This document shows, piece after piece, positions 35,259-43,775 of a stretch of 64,000 nucleotides of DNA (its first letter is position 1; every line of letters begins with the position of its first letter). Under the pieces are notes generated by a model that was not told the DNA's origin, did not search any database, and was given only the letters and a program-made list of their open reading frames with translations. Source of the DNA: Lachnospiraceae bacterium MA2020 (GTDB lineage: Bacteria; Bacillota; Clostridia; Lachnospirales; Lachnospiraceae). The stretch is taken from the NCBI GenBank assembly GCA_000746015.1, contig JQKK01000003.1, positions 62,001-126,000 of the forward strand, read 5' to 3'. The translations under genes and the position numbers were made by a program.

Positions 35259-36740
35259 TTATTTGTATTCGCCACTCTTAAGTTTTTCGATACAATCATC
35301 TATAAGCGCTATAGTTTCATCCTGCGAGCACACTATGTTTGAGCAGAGAAATGGACTATTTGCTGCATATTCCAAAAAGTCAATAAATGCGTCCATTAAT
35401 GTTGGCTCATTCATAAAGAAAAATCGGTAGCTGTCATGTTTATTATCGAAAACGCTGATACCTACATGGTTATCGTGAGTAATCTGAATAGCTATGTTGG
35501 TGGTAATATGGAAGAAATTATCATTGAATACTCTTACCATGTACCCCTCACGTTCTACATGCTCTTTGAGCATTTTAAGTGAGTTTGTTCTGTATTTAGC
35601 AGGTATAATTTTTACATACTTTTCCGGGAAATTCAATATCTTTCCGTTTTTTGAAAACTCAATAAGACCTTCTCTGGAAAAGAAACTAATGTGCGCGTCA
35701 ATCCTTTTGCCATTGTCAGATGAGGATGAGACTATATGATCTATAGTATTCTTAACGTCCTTATTGCCTGGAATGATCTTCAGAGCTGTCTCAAGATTAA
35801 ACATAGAAAACAGCCAGGGCTGTTTACCCATTTTACAGAATCCTGAGCGCTTGATGACAGAAGGAGGGAAGTATTCTGCCAGATCTTTTAAATTATCTCC
35901 GGTCCTTACGAGCTGCTGTGCCTCTGAAACATTAAGGTTGAAATAGTCTCTGTACTCTTTGACAACATCAGGGATATTGATAAATACTGCTGCCTCGAAA
36001 TCGATTGCAAGATGAATGAGCAAGTCTCCCATAATGATGTAATAAGGATGGAGTATCTGAGACTCAGCAACTAAAGGATGCTGCACGTAAGTGTAGTATG
36101 CATGATAATCAATAAGATCAGTAAAAGCTAAAGGAAGGACATTTGAAAGTATCTGAAGATTAAAGTTGATCTCCTTTGGCTGTGCCGGGTTTTTAATAAA
36201 GTGCATCAAATGACGTATATGTAAAGTCTTTGATCCTTTTGATGACAGATGCTTAAAAAAGTCTGATATAAAATCACTTGTAAAAGGAGCGAAAACACAA
36301 ATATCATCATCTGGCTGATTAAGGCTCGCCAAAATAAGGCTGTGAGCAACTTCATATCTTCCTTTTAAGATAATATGTCCGGCGCGCAGATTGACATTTG
36401 TTCCGGTCTTTGGTGAAGCACCATTACTTTTATAAAGCTTTGGGCTTGAAAACTCGGGATGAAAAATACGTTTGACCATACTTAGCATGAACTGGCGGCG
36501 CTCATACAGCTGTTCTCCGGATGAGATGATCTCGTAAGTGCGCCAAAGATCTTTTGTCTGGTCCGGTGTAAGCTTAAGGAACGGAATGAGTTTTTCTATA
36601 TTCTGCTGCTCTGGGAGCCTGTTTGCATTTATCATACGGACGATGGATGTCCTGTTAACTCCGGAAAGCATTGCAAGCTTATTTACGGAGTATCCACTTT
36701 CTTCAATATATTGATTTAGTTTATCACCTAATAATGAAAT
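35259..36740 (-). CDS. XRE-type DNA-binding protein, likely ATT start
   Basis: A helix-turn-helix of XRE type (residues about 1-60: GDKLNQYIEESGYSVNKLAM, then LSGVNRTSIVRMINANRLP) followed by about 430 residues of unrecognised, non-repetitive alpha/beta sequence without membrane segments. The first ATG (36671) would cut off the first helices of the HTH. The open frame continues upstream to AAAGGAGG (36754-36747), six bases before an ATT at 36740; no ATG, GTG or TTG lies in frame there, so ATT is the best start (493 residues). The promoter upstream contains the 18-bp repeat, suggesting autorepression. Large one-HTH regulators of this kind are common in Lachnospiraceae; a ligand or peptide-sensing C-terminal part is a guess. 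Confidence 0.72.
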   Translation of the reverse strand: MSLLGDKLNQYIEESGYSVNKLAMLSGVNRTSIVRMINANRLPEQQNIEKLIPFLKLTPDQTKDLWRTYEIISSGEQLYERRQFMLSMVKRIFHPEFSSPKLYKSNGASPKTGTNVNLRAGHIILKGRYEVAHSLILASLNQPDDDICVFAPFTSDFISDFFKHLSSKGSKTLHIRHLMHFIKNPAQPKEINFNLQILSNVLPLAFTDLIDYHAYYTYVQHPLVAESQILHPYYIIMGDLLIHLAIDFEAAVFINIPDVVKEYRDYFNLNVSEAQQLVRTGDNLKDLAEYFPPSVIKRSGFCKMGKQPWLFSMFNLETALKIIPGNKDVKNTIDHIVSSSSDNGKRIDAHISFFSREGLIEFSKNGKILNFPEKYVKIIPAKYRTNSLKMLKEHVEREGYMVRVFNDNFFHITTNIAIQITHDNHVGISVFDNKHDSYRFFFMNEPTLMDAFIDFLEYAANSPFLCSNIVCSQDETIALIDDCIEKLKSGEYK

Positions 36741-36796
36741 GACGGGCCTCCTTTCAGATAGCCTAAGTTATAGGTATAAAGTTATCTTATGTTCAC

Positions 36797-36825
36797 ATTT
36801 TAGTCTATGCCAAGCACAATTGCAA
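36797..36825 (-). promoter_or_regulatory. Promoter of the XRE regulator
   Basis: On the minus strand TTGCAA (36825-36820), 17 bases, TAAAAT (36802-36797). The -35 lies inside the first 18-bp repeat. Confidence 0.65.
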
Positions 36826-36830
36826 GCACA
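36813..36830. repeat. 18-bp operator-like repeat, copy 1
   Basis: AGCACAATTGCAAGCACA, itself two AGCACA hexamers 12 bases apart around ATTGCA. Identical to copy 2 at 36868-36885, 55 bases start to start. It covers the -35 of the regulator promoter. Likely binding site of the XRE protein, by position. Confidence 0.7.
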
Positions 36831-36867
36831 GATTAAGGTATATTTTGTGCATGTTTTAAAAGGTGTT

Positions 36868-36885
36868 AGCACAATTGCAAGCACA
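36868..36885. repeat. 18-bp operator-like repeat, copy 2
   Basis: Exact second copy of AGCACAATTGCAAGCACA. It ends two bases before the -35 (36888) of the plus-strand promoter, a place suited to either activation or repression. A half-site in the other orientation, TGTGC, lies between the copies at 36846-36850. Confidence 0.7.
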
Positions 36886-36887
36886 TA

Positions 36888-36916
36888 TTGAAATAAGTAT
36901 TTCAACTTGGTATTAT
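36888..36916 (+). promoter_or_regulatory. Promoter of the small RNA at 36923
   Basis: TTGAAA at 36888-36893, 17 bases, TATTAT at 36911-36916. Divergent from the XRE promoter. Confidence 0.75.
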
Positions 36917-36922
36917 ACTATC

Positions 36923-37082
36923 TGTAATTAGGGTGTAGTTTTAATCATACATTCAGTCGCAAGCGAAGGGGAAAGCTGGCGACAGGGGAGATTCAATTAC
37001 ACTGAGGGGTGTATATTGGACGTTATATATATGGAAAAGAGGCTTTTAAGGATAGGGGAAATCCTTAAACAGCCTCTTTTTC
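36923..37082 (+). ncRNA. Small RNA divergent from the XRE regulator
   Basis: About 160 bases from the predicted start to the terminator. TGTAATT (36923-36929) pairs with AATTACA (36995-37001). Inside is a hairpin GTCGC-A-AGC / GCT-G-GCGAC (36956-36983) with a G-rich loop. Four GGGG tracts occur at 36968, 36985, 37006 and 37055; the first and last are in hairpin loops. No convincing ORF: a TTG-started frame near 37018 would run through the terminator. It resembles a regulatory RNA with exposed G-rich loops; I do not recognise a family. Control by the XRE protein is inferred from the repeats. Confidence 0.65.
37039..37082. terminator. Terminator of the small RNA, also facing the minus-strand gene
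   Basis: GAGGCT (37039-37044) with AGCCTC (37071-37076) and TTTAAGGAT (37045-37053) with ATCCTTAAA (37061-37069), followed by TTTTT. On the minus strand the stem ends in TTTTCC, so it can also end the gene at 37098. Confidence 0.9.
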
Positions 37083-37097
37083 ATTTAAAAAATTGCA

Positions 37098-37358
37098 TTA
37101 AACGATGGCCTTGACCGGATGAAGATCGGCATAGTCAAAGCCGGCCTCAAAGCCATGCAGGTACATGATGAATTCATCAACTGTTTCTGCTGAGAGAATC
37201 TTTTCTCCACATACACTGAGTACATACTCGCGAGGAGCAGCACCGCAGGTATAAAACTGAAGATGGAGGTTCAGCCTTTTGGAAAGGCGCTGAATGTCTC
37301 TCTGTAATTTTAGTACCTTCATGGTGTCATTGAGTTCGTTCCTTTTGTTGTTTGTCAT
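37098..37358 (-). CDS. Small hypothetical protein
   Basis: 86 residues; a basic, helical N-terminus (MTNNKRNELNDTMKVLKLQRDIQRL) with a coiled-coil-like start, then a compact part with one Cys pair (FYTCGAAPREYVLSVCGEK) and a helical end. TAGGAG lies seven bases before the ATG on the minus strand. I do not recognise a family. It has a long 5' leader with a GC-rich hairpin (37406-37436) and shares a terminator region with the small RNA. Confidence 0.62.
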   Translation of the reverse strand: MTNNKRNELNDTMKVLKLQRDIQRLSKRLNLHLQFYTCGAAPREYVLSVCGEKILSAETVDEFIMYLHGFEAGFDYADLHPVKAIV

Positions 37359-37405
37359 TAGTTTCTCCTAAATTTTTAATTCTAAATTCTCCTAAAAATA
37401 GAATT

Positions 37406-37436
37406 GGCGGCCGGCATAAGGGAGGCGCCGACCGCC
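37406..37436. other. GC-rich hairpin in the 320-base gap before the FtsH-like gene
   Basis: GGCGGCCGGC (37406-37415) with GCCGACCGCC (37427-37436), nine of ten pairs. On the minus strand it lies in the leader of the gene at 37358 and is followed about ten bases later by TATTTTT, so it may be an attenuator. The rest of 37359-37679 holds a repeat TTGTATA..TATACAA (about 37465-37490), a T-rich tract and a TTGACA at 37513 without a partner -10; no gene is seen. Confidence 0.4.
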
Positions 37437-37679
37437 GATACTTGGGGTATATGAGGGGGGTATATTGTATAAAGTGCATACTGTATACAACGGATATAAA
37501 TATAAACCATTTTTGACAAAAGGGCAATAGGAAAAGTGCTCTTTTTTTGATACAATAAATGGGATTTTTGCGAGAACACCGTATAGATGCGCTTGTATTT
37601 AAGATTGGCGGGTGCTAAAATTTCTTTGGATGTCGGATAGAACGGCAGCATTATTTTAGGAATAACGGGACAATAGTTA

Positions 37680-38894
37680 ATGAAATCTACAAATAAAAAT
37701 ACTAATAATAGAAAAGTACATTTTAATATGGCTGCGTTAGTAGTAGCTGTTATTATTTGTGCTATCGCGGCAACAGCAGCATTAAACTATATGAATGCAC
37801 CTTCTGAGAAGGTTTCATACAGTAAGTTTTGTGAGTACATGGATTCAAAAAAGCTGGATAAGGTTGAACTGGCGGAAGACAAGATAAGTTTTATGCTCAA
37901 GGGTGAAAACGGAAAATACATTACAGACAATCCGGAGACACCTGACATTAAAGAGCGTATTCTCTTGTCTGGAGCTGAGGTCACGAAAGATTCAGAGACA
38001 GCATATCTTGTCACATATGTGCTTGACATTATTTTTGATTTTCTGTTCTTTGGAATAATAGGCTTTCTAGTTTACAAATTTATATCTTATAGTAGGAAAA
38101 CATTCAAGCTTGTCAGGCACACGGGTGTCCATTTTGATGATATAGCAGGAATGGAAAGACAAAAAAGTGAGATGATGTGGCTTGTCAACGTGCTCAAAAA
38201 CAAAAAGAATTTCAGTGAAAAGGGCATAAGGCAGGTCAAGGGAGTAATTCTTGAGGGACCTCCGGGAAATGGAAAGACACTATTTGCAAAGGCATTGGCT
38301 GAAGAATCCGGCGTGAATTTTATCGCTACAAGGGGAGCTGATTTTCAGAGTGTTTTTATGTCAATGGGTTCTATGAAGATCAAGCGGCTATTTAATAAGG
38401 CAAAGCACCATAAGCCATGCATTGTTTTCATTGATGAATTTGACAGTATCGGCGAGAGAAGAAATTATGCCGGAACGGGTATAGATAAAGAAAATAATAG
38501 GATAATAACTACAATGCTCAATGAGATGGATGGATTTGAGGCATCTGACGGGATTTTGGTAATAGCGGCAACGAATTCATATACTTCATTAGATGGGGCA
38601 TTGATACGCCCGGGAAGATTTGATGTTAAGTATACTATAGGAAAGCCGGATCAGGATACTAGGGTGAGGATCCTTGAAATATATACAAAGGACAAGAAGC
38701 TTGCAAAGAATATAGAAATAACAGCGCTTGCAGCGGCACTTGAGGGACAGAGCTGCGCAGCCATAGAAACGCTTATAAATACGGCAGCTACGATAGCTGA
38801 GATGAATTCACGCAGCGGCATTACAATGTCAGATATATCAAAAGCAGCGGCAGACACTCATCTAAAACTTAAAGTAAACAGGGCAGAGGTATGA
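37680..38894 (+). CDS. FtsH-like AAA ATPase without the protease domain
   Basis: 404 residues. A first membrane helix (about 16-37), a small external domain (about 40-105), a second helix (about 113-133), then an AAA module with GVHFDDIAGMERQK, Walker A GPPGNGKT (193-200), Walker B CIVFIDEFDS, NEMDGFEASDGILVIAATN and RPGRFD. This layout is that of FtsH, but the chain ends right after the AAA lid; the M41 zinc protease part with HEXXH is absent, and the next ORF does not supply it. It may remodel membrane proteins or act with a full FtsH. Ribosome site is weak. Confidence 0.85.
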   Translation: MKSTNKNTNNRKVHFNMAALVVAVIICAIAATAALNYMNAPSEKVSYSKFCEYMDSKKLDKVELAEDKISFMLKGENGKYITDNPETPDIKERILLSGAEVTKDSETAYLVTYVLDIIFDFLFFGIIGFLVYKFISYSRKTFKLVRHTGVHFDDIAGMERQKSEMMWLVNVLKNKKNFSEKGIRQVKGVILEGPPGNGKTLFAKALAEESGVNFIATRGADFQSVFMSMGSMKIKRLFNKAKHHKPCIVFIDEFDSIGERRNYAGTGIDKENNRIITTMLNEMDGFEASDGILVIAATNSYTSLDGALIRPGRFDVKYTIGKPDQDTRVRILEIYTKDKKLAKNIEITALAAALEGQSCAAIETLINTAATIAEMNSRSGITMSDISKAAADTHLKLKVNRAEV

Positions 38895-38909
38895 TAAGTC
38901 CTCTATCTC

Positions 38910-38938
38910 TTGATAAAATGCACAATCTAATTTATAAT
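38910..38938 (+). promoter_or_regulatory. Promoter of the bactofilin-pyrH-frr operon
   Basis: TTGATA at 38910-38915, 17 bases, TATAAT at 38933-38938. Confidence 0.85.
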
Positions 38939-38976
38939 AAGTAATAGTGTAAATATAACGCAAGGAGGATGCGTCT

Positions 38977-39846
38977 ATGGGCTTTTTCAGTGATTTTAAA
39001 GATGATGACTTAGAGTCTTCACTGTCTGACCTTGAGATAAGTGAAGCTAGTACAGCCACTGAACCAGCAGTACTTGATGGGGAAGTTACAGAAGAACTCA
39101 CTATTGGGGATGAAGTTTTTGGCGAGGGACCTGTGGAGGAAGTTTCAGAGGAGATCACAATTCCTGAAGCTGAGGGAACATCGCTTGATTCAGACCTTTC
39201 TGAGGATATACCTGATGATGTTCTGCTTGAGACAGTTACAGCAGAACCAGTTGAGGTGCCTGAAAGTGACAGCAAGGAAAAAACTAAAAAAGACAAGTTG
39301 GAGGAGAGTAGCATGAGTGCAGATGAGAAGGATTTTAAGGATGGGATGCTTGGCGATGGCCCAGTTTCTGATGAGGTTGGCAGCATTACAGCCGGCATGA
39401 CCATCAACGGTAATATCGCGTCAGAGGGTTCTCTTGACATTTTTGGAACAGTTATCGGAGACATTAAGATTAAGGGAAAGCTTAACATTTCCGGTAATAT
39501 TACAGGTAATTCAAACGCAGCTGAGATTTTTGCTGATTCTGCAAAGATCACAGGTGAGGTTGTTTCACAGGGTGCTGTAAAGGTTGGTCAGGAGTCAGTT
39601 ATCCTTGGTAATATTTCTGCAACTTCTGCAGTTATCGCAGGAGCTGTTAAGGGAAATATCGATGTTCACGGACCAGTTATTCTTGATACATCAGCTATTG
39701 TAATGGGTGATATCAAGTCTAAGTCAGTTCAGATCAACAATGGTGCTGTTATCGAAGGTCACTGCTCACAGTGCTATGCAGAGGTTAGCCCAACATCCTT
39801 CTTTGAAGATTTCAAGAGCAATATAGAGGGTAAAAAGAAAAAATAA
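38977..39846 (+). CDS. Bactofilin-domain protein with long acidic N-terminus
   Basis: 289 residues. The first about 130 are acidic, Glu/Ser/Asp-rich and probably disordered. From about 130 comes a polymer-forming bactofilin core of short beta-helix repeats: GSITAGMTINGNIASEGSLDIFG, GDIKIKGKLNISGNI, KITGEVVSQGAVKVG and GDIKSKSVQINNGAVIEG. The end is basic (EGKKKK). Bactofilins build cytoskeletal filaments near the membrane. AGGAGG precedes the ATG. Leads the operon with pyrH and frr, an unusual neighbour. Confidence 0.85.
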   Translation: MGFFSDFKDDDLESSLSDLEISEASTATEPAVLDGEVTEELTIGDEVFGEGPVEEVSEEITIPEAEGTSLDSDLSEDIPDDVLLETVTAEPVEVPESDSKEKTKKDKLEESSMSADEKDFKDGMLGDGPVSDEVGSITAGMTINGNIASEGSLDIFGTVIGDIKIKGKLNISGNITGNSNAAEIFADSAKITGEVVSQGAVKVGQESVILGNISATSAVIAGAVKGNIDVHGPVILDTSAIVMGDIKSKSVQINNGAVIEGHCSQCYAEVSPTSFFEDFKSNIEGKKKK

Positions 39847-39859
39847 GGAATATTGATCG

Positions 39860-40555
39860 ATGAAAAGAGTACTACTTAAGCTTTCCGGCGAGGCACTCGC
39901 CGGAGAAAAGAAAACCGGATTTGATGAAGATACTGTACGTGGAGTGGCTGTTCAGGTAAAGAAGCTGACAGAAGATGGTATTCAGGTTGGTATCGTGATA
40001 GGCGGAGGTAATTTCTGGAGAGGCCGCAGCTCTGAGCGTATTGACCGCACAAAGGCAGACCAGATAGGAATGCTCGCAACTATCATGAACTGCATCTATG
40101 TTTCTGAGATTTTCCGCTCAGAAGGAATGATGACAAACATCCTTACACCATTTGAGTGTGGTACGTTCACAAAGCTTTTCTCAAAGGATCGTGCAAATAA
40201 GTATTTTGCTCACGGCCAGGTTGTTTTCTTTGCAGGTGGAACAGGTCACCCATATTTCTCAACTGATACAGGTGTTGTCCTTAGGGCAATCGAGGTTGAG
40301 GCTGATACAATACTTTTGGCAAAGGCTATAGATGGTGTTTATGATTCTGATCCTAAGACCAATCCGGATGCCAAGAAGTATGATAGTCTTACAATTGGTG
40401 AGATCATAGACAAGAAGCTCCAGGTTATCGATCTGGCAGCATCTATCCTTGCTATGGAAAACAAAATGTCAATGCGAGTATTTGCGCTCAATGAGCCAAA
40501 CAGCATAATCAATGCTGTCAGTGGCGATTTCAAGGGCACAGATATCACATGTTAA
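39860..40555 (+). CDS. pyrH: UMP kinase
   Basis: Phosphorylates UMP to UDP with ATP; pyrimidine pathway, cytoplasm. 231 residues, amino-acid-kinase fold: KRVLLKLSGEALAG, GIVIGGGNFWRGR, QIGMLATIMN, FFAGGTGHPYFSTDTGVVLRA and AKAIDGVYDSDP. Fourteen bases after the bactofilin gene. Gene order pyrH-frr-uppS-cdsA is the common bacterial one. Confidence 0.97.
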   Translation: MKRVLLKLSGEALAGEKKTGFDEDTVRGVAVQVKKLTEDGIQVGIVIGGGNFWRGRSSERIDRTKADQIGMLATIMNCIYVSEIFRSEGMMTNILTPFECGTFTKLFSKDRANKYFAHGQVVFFAGGTGHPYFSTDTGVVLRAIEVEADTILLAKAIDGVYDSDPKTNPDAKKYDSLTIGEIIDKKLQVIDLAASILAMENKMSMRVFALNEPNSIINAVSGDFKGTDITC

Positions 40556-40575
40556 ATGAAAGGTAAAGACAGATA

Positions 40576-41127
40576 ATGGACGAGAGAGTAAAAAAGTACG
40601 AAGACAAGATGAATAAGTCTTTGGATAATCTTGATGGCGAATTTAAGGCTATAAGAGCAGGAAGAGCAAACCCACACATCCTTGACAGGATTCGTGTAGA
40701 TTACTATGGAACTCCAACACCTCTTCAGCAGGTTGGTAATGTTTCAGTACCTGAGGCAAGAGTTATCATGATCAAGCCTTATGATAAGTCTATGCTTAAA
40801 GAAATTATCAAGGCTATTGAGATTTCTGATATTGGTATCAATCCAAATAATGATGGAACAACAGTCAGACTCGTATTCCCTGAGCTTACAGAGGATCGTC
40901 GTAAGCAGCTCTGTAAAGATGTTAAGAAGAAGGGTGAAGAGTGTAAGGTTGCCATCAGAAATATCAGAAGAGATGGTAACGAAGAATTCAAGAAACTCTC
41001 TAAGACAGATGTTTCTGAAGATGTGATATCAGAGCTTCAGGATGATCTTCAGAAAGTTACAGATTCTTTCATTAAGAAGATCGACCAGGCTACAGCCGAA
41101 AAAGAAAAGGAAATAATGACAGTATGA
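40576..41127 (+). CDS. frr: Ribosome recycling factor
   Basis: Splits the post-termination ribosome with EF-G. 183 residues, near 185 usual: MDERVKKYEDKMNKSLDNL, EFKAIRAGRANPHILDRIRVDYYGTPTPLQQVG, then NNDGTTVRLVFPELTEDRRKQL, and a coiled-coil C-terminus. Overlaps uppS by four bases. Confidence 0.97.
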   Translation: MDERVKKYEDKMNKSLDNLDGEFKAIRAGRANPHILDRIRVDYYGTPTPLQQVGNVSVPEARVIMIKPYDKSMLKEIIKAIEISDIGINPNNDGTTVRLVFPELTEDRRKQLCKDVKKKGEECKVAIRNIRRDGNEEFKKLSKTDVSEDVISELQDDLQKVTDSFIKKIDQATAEKEKEIMTV

Positions 41128-41852
41128 GAATTCCTCAGCATGTTGCTATTATTCTCGATGGAAATGGCAGATGGGCTAAAGCAAAGGGCATGCCAAGAAC
41201 TTATGGACATACAGTAGGCGCTAAAAATGTAGAGACTATCTGCAGAGCCTGCCATGACATGGGCATAAAGTATCTTACAGTGTATGCTTTTTCTACAGAA
41301 AACTGGACAAGACCATCGGATGAAGTTTCTACACTTATGAAGCTTCTTCGAAATTATCTTGCAACCTGTCAGAAGACAGCTAAGAAAAATAACATGAATG
41401 TTCATGTTATCGGAGATATTTCAAGACTTGATAAGGATATTCAGGAAACTATCATAAAACTTGAAGATGCAACTAAGGATTATGATGGACTCTATTTTAC
41501 GATCGCACTTAACTATGGCAGTCGTGACGAGATAACAAGAGCTGTAAATCAGATAATAAAAGAAAGAGAAGATGGCCAGATATCATCTGATGAGCCTATT
41601 ACTCAGGAAATGATATCTCAGCATCTTGATACTAGAGGGATTCCAGATCCTGATCTTTTGGTACGTACAAGTGGAGAGGAAAGGCTTTCTAATTTCCTTT
41701 TGTGGCAGTGTGCATATACTGAGTTTTATTTCACAGATGTTCACTGGCCGGATTTCAATGAAAAGGAATTGATGAAGGCCGTAGAGGTGTATTCTTCACG
41801 CGACAGAAGGTACGGTGGAGTCAAAGATACGGAGGATTCGGCTAATGCTTAA
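41124..41852 (+). CDS. uppS: Isoprenyl transferase (undecaprenyl diphosphate synthase)
   Basis: Condenses isopentenyl diphosphate onto farnesyl diphosphate to build the cis-polyprenyl carrier for cell wall precursors. 242 residues: [17 protein letters not shown] with the catalytic Asp, [12 protein letters not shown], and [23 protein letters not shown]. Overlaps frr at the start and cdsA at the end. Feeds lipid carrier into the pathway served by the dxr and ispG genes of the same cluster. Confidence 0.96.
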   Translation: MRIPQHVAIILDGNGRWAKAKGMPRTYGHTVGAKNVETICRACHDMGIKYLTVYAFSTENWTRPSDEVSTLMKLLRNYLATCQKTAKKNNMNVHVIGDISRLDKDIQETIIKLEDATKDYDGLYFTIALNYGSRDEITRAVNQIIKEREDGQISSDEPITQEMISQHLDTRGIPDPDLLVRTSGEERLSNFLLWQCAYTEFYFTDVHWPDFNEKELMKAVEVYSSRDRRYGGVKDTEDSANA

Positions 41853-42645
41853 GACCAGAGTGTTAAGTGGAATAGCTCTGGTAATCATATTAGGTGGTGC
41901 TTTATATATGGGAGGGTACTTTTTATGGACCCTCCTATTGTTTGCGTCTATAATAGGATTAATAGAGCTTTATAGGGCTATGCATGGTATCAATATAGGA
42001 GAAAGCTATAAGTTTAACATCCTTGAGATGGTTGGTATAGTATCATCGCTTGCATTTTATTGCAGTATACTTTTTAGTAAGAATAGTAATGATGCTATTT
42101 TTGTAGTGATCCTATCTATGATAGCTGCTATGATTGCTTATGTACTAACCTATCCTAAGTATAAGGTATCAGAAGCTAAGCAGGTTTTCTTTGGTGAAGT
42201 TTATATTCCTGTCATGCTTTCCTTTATTTATCTTCTGTGGAGAGACCATGGATTCAAGATGACTATACTTGTATTTATAAGTTCATGGGTATGTGATACA
42301 TGTGCTTATTTTACAGGTAAGACGTTTGGAAGACATAAGCTTGCGCCAGTTCTCAGTCCGAAGAAGTCAATAGAGGGTTCTGTAGGCGGAGTACTTGGAT
42401 CAGCACTGGTTGGAGTCTTATATGGCTATCTGTTTGGTTTTATGCCGGGATACATGGCTTTGCTTTGTGGTATAGCGGGAGCAATATCACAGTTTGGAGA
42501 TCTTTTTGCATCGGCTATCAAACGAGAGCATGGCATAAAAGATTATGGAAATCTTATTCCGGGACATGGCGGGATAATGGATAGATTTGACTCTGTGATA
42601 ATCACAGCACCGATAATCTATATTTTAGCAGAGGTATTGATGTGA
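41845..42645 (+). CDS. cdsA: Phosphatidate cytidylyltransferase
   Basis: Makes CDP-diacylglycerol from phosphatidic acid and CTP in the membrane. 266 residues, about eight helices, with [37 protein letters not shown] and the signature [36 protein letters not shown]. The ATG at 41845 is fixed by GGAGG ten bases upstream and lies inside the end of uppS; a longer frame from 41815 has no ribosome site. Confidence 0.95.
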   Translation: MLKTRVLSGIALVIILGGALYMGGYFLWTLLLFASIIGLIELYRAMHGINIGESYKFNILEMVGIVSSLAFYCSILFSKNSNDAIFVVILSMIAAMIAYVLTYPKYKVSEAKQVFFGEVYIPVMLSFIYLLWRDHGFKMTILVFISSWVCDTCAYFTGKTFGRHKLAPVLSPKKSIEGSVGGVLGSALVGVLYGYLFGFMPGYMALLCGIAGAISQFGDLFASAIKREHGIKDYGNLIPGHGGIMDRFDSVIITAPIIYILAEVLM

Positions 42646-43775
42646 AAAATTTGGTAATTCTTGGTTCTACAGGTTCTATAGGAACCCAGACTATCGATAT
42701 AGTTAGAAACTATAAAAATGAGCTTCATGTGAGTGCAGTTGCAGCACTGAAGAATGTTGATCTTGTTGAAAAGCAGGTAAGGGAGTTTGGTCCTAAGGTT
42801 GCGGTTCTTTATAATGAAGAGGCTGCGAAAGAATTAAAGACGAGACTTGCTGATACTGAAACACGAGTGCTCAGTGGCATGGATGGACTTATCGAGGCTG
42901 CTACTCTTGAAGAGGCAGATATAGTAGTAGGTGCAGTAGTAGGTATGATTGGTATACGTCCTACAATTGCTGCTATCAGAGCTCACAAGACAATCGCGCT
43001 TGCAAATAAGGAGACACTTGTTACTGCAGGTCATATCGTTATGAGAGAGGCAAGGGAAAATGGCGTAAAGATATTGCCGGTAGATTCTGAGCATTCAGCT
43101 ATTTTCCAGTCTATGCAGGGCGAGGAACATTCTAAGGTTGAAAAGATACTTCTTACGGCATCGGGCGGTCCATTCAGAGGCAGAAAACGCAGCGACCTTG
43201 AAGGTATGACAGCAGCTGATGCACTTAAGCATCCTAACTGGGATATGGGACCAAAGGTTACTATTGATTCATCAACTTTGGTAAATAAGGGCCTTGAGGT
43301 TATGGAGGCGAGATGGCTTTTTGATGTTGACTATGAAAATATCGAAGTGCTTGTACATCCTCAGAGCGTGATCCACTCGGCAGTACAGTATGTTGATGGA
43401 GCTGTTATGGCGCAGCTTGGTGTTCCGGATATGCATCTTCCTATACAGTATGCATTATTCTATCCGCACAGGATGCCATTGTCTGAAGAGAGACTTGATC
43501 TTACAAAGCTTGCATCGCTTACATTTGAAAAGCCGGATTATGATACGTTTAAGGGATTGTCACTCGCGTTTAGAGCGGCACGTACAGGCGGCAGCCTTCC
43601 TACAGTATTTAACGCAGCAGATGAGGTTGCAGTACAGAGATTCCTTAAGGGCGAGATAAAGTATCTTGAAATTGCAGATGAGATTGAAAAAGCTATGGAT
43701 AACCATAAGCTTATAGAAAATCCGACACTTGATGAAATAATTGAAGTAGAGAAGGCAGTTAGAGAGTGCTTATAA
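42642..43775 (+). CDS. dxr: 1-deoxy-D-xylulose 5-phosphate reductoisomerase
   Basis: Second step of the MEP isoprenoid pathway: DXP to MEP with NADPH. 377 residues: NADPH loop [39 protein letters not shown], metal-site residues there, TASGGPFRG and [30 protein letters not shown] start overlapping the cdsA stop; GAGG just upstream. Confidence 0.97.
   Translation: MKNLVILGSTGSIGTQTIDIVRNYKNELHVSAVAALKNVDLVEKQVREFGPKVAVLYNEEAAKELKTRLADTETRVLSGMDGLIEAATLEEADIVVGAVVGMIGIRPTIAAIRAHKTIALANKETLVTAGHIVMREARENGVKILPVDSEHSAIFQSMQGEEHSKVEKILLTASGGPFRGRKRSDLEGMTAADALKHPNWDMGPKVTIDSSTLVNKGLEVMEARWLFDVDYENIEVLVHPQSVIHSAVQYVDGAVMAQLGVPDMHLPIQYALFYPHRMPLSEERLDLTKLASLTFEKPDYDTFKGLSLAFRAARTGGSLPTVFNAADEVAVQRFLKGEIKYLEIADEIEKAMDNHKLIENPTLDEIIEVEKAVRECL

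Noticed and set aside
35209-35430. Plus-strand ORF of 73 residues
   Set aside because: Its start lies in the terminator stem and it runs antisense to the end of the XRE regulator gene.
37018-37113. Small peptide gene (TTG start) in the divergent RNA
   Set aside because: It runs through the terminator stem and past the transcript end; no conserved feature.
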